DNA from: Bacteroidota bacterium
GTDB taxonomy: Bacteria; Bacteroidota; Bacteroidia; Bacteroidales; PUMT01
Assembly (NCBI GenBank): GCA_003556985.1
Contig: PWPZ01000185.1
Coordinates: 1-17,147, forward strand
DNA length: 17,147 bases
Direction of reading: 5' to 3'
Below the pieces are notes generated by a model, which did not search any database, was not told the DNA's origin, and saw only the letters and a program-made list of their open reading frames with translations. The position numbers and the translations under genes are program-made. Positions 14,200 through 17,147 of the stretch are shown one piece after another. Within the stretch, counting starts at the first letter, position 1. Every line of letters starts with the position of its first letter.

Positions 14200-14265
14200 G
14201 CCGCTCAAAAGACATCATGCCGAACCGCCAAAAGGTCTTCCTGTCAGGCCGGCCGCTTCCCGGTA

Positions 14266-15099
14266 TCAGAGAAATATCTCAACAAAACCGGAAGCTGGTA
14301 CCTGGTTCCGGTTTTTGATCGTCCTCCTCCCATCAGAGACATTGGTTACAGTGCATTGATCATGCACCGTGCAGTTTCCGTCTTTATCGGGAGTATAACC
14401 TTTACATACCCGTAATACATCCGGAGAGATCTCATCAATTATTACAATCCTGCCATGTCCGTTTTTCAATCTTCCCAATTCAAACTTGCCATCAATCACA
14501 TGAAGGTGTTTGGAAGAAAATTCGCGGGAGACAATCTCTGCAATATCCTTTACAAGCTCAACACTCCGGTTGATCTCTTCCCTGCTCATTGCACCGGTTT
14601 CTTCCAGGGCCTCCGTAGTGATTAATGTATCGATGTCTCCCTTTGTCCATATTTCAACTACTTTACGAAGATTCTTGCATGGCCTGACAAAAGGATATCT
14701 TCGCCAGAAGCTTCCTGTTGCATTGTTTCGCCAGGTAAACTCAAGATTTAAAAGGGGGGCTGAACCGGGCAATCCGGATGCTGTGGCAGGCATTTCCAGT
14801 GGAGTGGCAGGCTCAACTATCATTTCATTATCACTGATCGTATCAATGTAATGTGACGGAATGCCATTTTTCTTTAACAATTCAAAGAAATAGGTTGCAA
14901 ACCGGCATGCAATAGCCCCTTTTCCGGGTATTTCGCCCACTACTGAATCGTATCCGGGATCAAAGACCGGTTTCCCGTTTTCAATGTATCCTGTTGCACC
15001 ATCCTTGAAATAGAGCAGGTACTTTCCGGCATATATTCCTGTTGTAATCTCAAAAACATCTTTTGACTTGCCCTGGTAAATAAGATTCTTTTCTGTCAT
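14266..15099 (-). CDS. purC: SAICAR synthetase (PurC) family protein
   Basis: A 277-residue protein of the phosphoribosylaminoimidazole-succinocarboxamide synthase family, which joins CAIR and aspartate with ATP in purine synthesis. Family features are 'YQGKSKDVFE' (8-17, nucleotide loop), 'LEFTWRNNATGSFWRRYP' (119-136, equivalent of the E-x-x-x-R-x-x-A-x-G-S segment), 'VIDGKFELG' (201-209) and 'IDEISPDVLRVCKGY' (221-235). Several positions are unusual: the common E-(F/L)-V-x-R is EFTWR, and the tail from 236 on is not typical. It is longer than the 235-residue bacterial form. A paralogue with altered substrate is possible. A moderate Shine-Dalgarno AAGGA (15108-15112, minus strand) precedes the ATG by 8 bases. 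No other purine genes are adjacent. Confidence 0.8.
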   Translation of the reverse strand: MTEKNLIYQGKSKDVFEITTGIYAGKYLLYFKDGATGYIENGKPVFDPGYDSVVGEIPGKGAIACRFATYFFELLKKNGIPSHYIDTISDNEMIVEPATPLEMPATASGLPGSAPLLNLEFTWRNNATGSFWRRYPFVRPCKNLRKVVEIWTKGDIDTLITTEALEETGAMSREEINRSVELVKDIAEIVSREFSSKHLHVIDGKFELGRLKNGHGRIVIIDEISPDVLRVCKGYTPDKDGNCTVHDQCTVTNVSDGRRTIKNRNQVPASGFVEIFL

Positions 15100-15409
15100 C
15101 GGTATTATCCTTATTTAATAATTTTGACTGAACAATTGCCACAGTAAAAGTAATCTTCAATCCCATTTTATCAAATCCATAAACCTGTTTTCACCAACAT
15201 AACAATATGAATTATGGCAACATTACCTTTTGATTTCATTATTATTACCTGATTTATATTGCTTTACAACTTCTCTATATTTTTTTCAACAATCCCGTTT
15301 TTTTTTACCTCACAACCTTTGCATAGCCCAATCGTTTCGAGGGTTATTGTCGATCGGATCACTTCCTGAATCATTCGGTCATGGGCTTTTTTGGACCGGT
15401 CGGTGCTTC
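15100..15409. other. intergenic region upstream of purC-like gene
   Basis: 310 bases between the histidine kinase stop and the PurC-like start, both on the minus strand. It contains the AAGGA ribosome site of the PurC-like gene at 15108-15112. I see no other gene, no strong terminator behind the kinase gene and no purine or other riboswitch. The palindrome GACCGGTC near 15395-15402 has no T-run. Confidence 0.5.
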
Positions 15410-17147
15410 TCATGGGTCATTTGCAGGGCCGGCCTCCTTGATCATTTTGGCGATCTTGTCCTGTAAATTATCCAGGCTTTTCAGTGTCTTCCCTTTTAAC
15501 TTCTCCAGCCTGCCATCTGAAGAGTTATTATTTAAAAGATCGACGGTATCGGCCAGTTGCCGGCTCAATTCAACAGCATCAAAGAGACTGATCATTGTGG
15601 TGTGTTTGTGCTTAAGCTCCTGCAAAGCTTCCGCATCTCCCTGTTCAATGATTTGGGGATACATTTCTCCTAAATATTCCAGATCCTTTTTTGCATTTTC
15701 CAGCATTGCCTTGTAGGTTTCCGGATCATTAGTTTTTATGGCTGAAAGAATTTTCTTTTGCGATTTTGCCGCTGCCGACCTGTCATCTGCCGCTTCCTTT
15801 TCATCTGAATACAAGGAGATCATCCTGATAAGATCATCCGGGTTAACCGGCTTCATAAGAATTTCATCAAAAAGTCCCGCTACCTTCTCATCTCTTACTT
15901 TCTTTGACACATCTGCAGTAAGTGCAATAACCGGTATATTTTCATACCCCGGTATTCTCCTGATCATGCGTGTGGCTTCAAAGCCGTCGATCACAGGCAT
16001 GCGAACATCCATAATTATAAGATCGAATATTTGCTTTTGGGCCATGCTGATCGCCTCTTTGCCGTTGGATGCCTCTTTAAAGCCTATCCCCCAGCCTTTA
16101 AGGAACTGCCGGATCACCATCCTGTTAATCTGGTCATCTTCCACCAGCAGTATTTTCAGTTTCTTCAAATGGTCGGGAGACTTATCCTGGCTAAATCCGG
16201 GCTTTTCTTCTTTTCCGGTATATTCCTGCACGGGTAAGGTAAAGAAGAAACGGGACCCCTTGCCGGGCTCGCTCTCCAGCTCAATTCGACTGTCCATTTT
16301 TTCAAGAAAAAGGCGGCACAGGGTAAGACCAAGGCCGGTTCCCCCGTAATTCCTGGAGACGGAGTTGTCTACCTGGCTGAATACATCAAAAATACTCTCT
16401 GCCTTATCTTTGGGTATCCCTATTCCTGTATCCTCAACCATAAAATCAATCCACAGCCGTTCATCTTCTTTCCGGTTAAGCTTTGTTTCAAGTTTTACAT
16501 GACCCTTTTGGGTGAATTTAATTGAATTTATCAATAGATTATTCAGCACCTGTGCCAGCTTGACCTTGTCGATGATGATCATTTCCGGGAGCTGTCTGTC
16601 AGTCTCCAGGGTCAGCTCCAATCCCTTGTCCTGAGCAACAGGTAAATGGAACTGCACAATGTTGTAAAGGAATTCCCGGAAGTTGACCTTATCGGGATGT
16701 AAGACTATTTTCCCCGCCTGTATCACACTCAGATCAAGAATGTCGTTGATAAGCAGCTGAAGGTTTTCGGCCGAATATTTAAGGGCATTCAGATTTTCCA
16801 TCTGACCGGGCCTGGGATCCTTTTGCAGCATCAAATGGCTTAATCCTACAATGGCATTAAGCGGGGTACGTATTTCATGACTCATAAGCGCAAGGAACTC
16901 CTCTTTTGCCCTTGCTGCCTGTTCCGCCGCAAGTTTAGCTTCCCGCAGGCTTTCCTCCATTTTTACTCTTTCGGTATGATCGCGCATGATCTTCAGGAAC
17001 CCGGTTAACCCGTTCCTGGTTTTTAAAGCCACGGTTATGCCGCTTCCCCAGAATCGTTTGCCGTCTTTTCGAAGATGCCACCTTTCATTTTCAGCCCTTC
17101 CCCTGTTAACAGCAATCTGTATCTCTATTTCGGGTTGGGAGTCACGG
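15410..17147 (-). CDS. hybrid sensor histidine kinase/response regulator, 5' end cut by window edge
   Basis: The reading frame stays open to the window edge, so at least 578 residues are visible and the N-terminus is missing. In order: the end of a PAS/PAC domain (visible residues 1-60, with 'WHLRKDGKRFWGSG' and 'GFLKIMRDHTER'), a coiled linker, HisKA with H-box 'MSHEIRTPLNAIVG' (H90), and HATPase with N-box 'NNLLINSIKF', 'DTGIGIP' and 'GGTGLGL'. Next comes a receiver domain with phospho-acceptor D380 in 'MDVRMP' and K432 in 'MKP'. A C-terminal helical region of about 120 residues may be an HPt domain, with 'LKHKHTTMISLF' (H513 or H515) in the right setting. A multistep phosphorelay within one protein is therefore likely. 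The signal is unknown because the sensor part is outside the window. A GTG at 17032 is inside the PAS domain and is not the start. Confidence 0.93.
   Translation of the reverse strand, partial: RDSQPEIEIQIAVNRGRAENERWHLRKDGKRFWGSGITVALKTRNGLTGFLKIMRDHTERVKMEESLREAKLAAEQAARAKEEFLALMSHEIRTPLNAIVGLSHLMLQKDPRPGQMENLNALKYSAENLQLLINDILDLSVIQAGKIVLHPDKVNFREFLYNIVQFHLPVAQDKGLELTLETDRQLPEMIIIDKVKLAQVLNNLLINSIKFTQKGHVKLETKLNRKEDERLWIDFMVEDTGIGIPKDKAESIFDVFSQVDNSVSRNYGGTGLGLTLCRLFLEKMDSRIELESEPGKGSRFFFTLPVQEYTGKEEKPGFSQDKSPDHLKKLKILLVEDDQINRMVIRQFLKGWGIGFKEASNGKEAISMAQKQIFDLIIMDVRMPVIDGFEATRMIRRIPGYENIPVIALTADVSKKVRDEKVAGLFDEILMKPVNPDDLIRMISLYSDEKEAADDRSAAAKSQKKILSAIKTNDPETYKAMLENAKKDLEYLGEMYPQIIEQGDAEALQELKHKHTTMISLFDAVELSRQLADTVDLLNNNSSDGRLEKLKGKTLKSLDNLQDKIAKMIKEAGPANDP

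Noticed and set aside
17030..17032. GTG as start of the histidine kinase
   Set aside because: The frame continues upstream to the window edge with clear PAS-domain residues, so the gene is truncated by the window.
1..17147. CRISPR array, insertion sequence, prophage, tRNA or rRNA
   Set aside because: No spaced direct repeats, transposase, terminal repeats, phage genes or structural RNA signatures were seen on either strand.

Overview
The window looks like chromosomal DNA of a Bacteroidota bacterium (inference). Start codons mostly lack Shine-Dalgarno sequences and sit behind A/T-rich leaders. Two exact TAnnTTTG -7 promoter elements are present. A FAS1 lipoprotein carries a charged 'CNKED' start, as expected for Bacteroidota surface lipoproteins. 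I see no phage, IS, CRISPR, tRNA or rRNA. There are 16 protein genes, the last cut by the right edge.

Left part (1-4026): a DoxX-like membrane protein on the minus strand, then a plus-strand run of a TauE/SafE permease and three membrane enzymes. These are a CdsA-type cytidylyltransferase, a DGK1/SEC59/VTE5-type CTP-dependent lipid kinase and a CDP-alcohol phosphatidyltransferase. On paper the three form a short route from a lipid alcohol (for example diacylglycerol) through its phosphate and CDP derivative to a phospholipid.

Middle part (4082-8386): stress and envelope genes. These are a membrane-anchored cupin with an unusually perfect ribosome binding site, a DJ-1/PfpI protein, an MscS-type channel, an NlpC/P60 hydrolase lipoprotein and a FAS1 lipoprotein. 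A clear bidirectional hairpin separates the last two, which are convergent.

The most interesting part is 8685-11577 (minus strand). A Bacteroidota-type promoter starts a leader carrying a textbook TPP (THI-box) riboswitch. This is followed by a U-tailed terminator and a visible 7-bp antiterminator pairing. Behind it are four tightly packed genes: a class I SAM methyltransferase, a HypE/ThiL/PurM-superfamily protein, a ThiE-fold protein with most catalytic residues replaced, and a Trm112-like small protein. None is a standard thiamin biosynthesis gene, yet all are under TPP control. Trm112 proteins activate methyltransferases, so the first and last genes may form one enzyme. I regard this as a candidate undescribed thiamin-related salvage or modification system.

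Right part (11892-17147): an XRE-cupin regulator paired with an acyl-CoA synthetase, with three perfect 7-bp repeats filling the gap between them. Then come a divergent PurC-family protein and the C-terminal part of a hybrid sensor histidine kinase (PAS, HisKA, HATPase, receiver, possible HPt).
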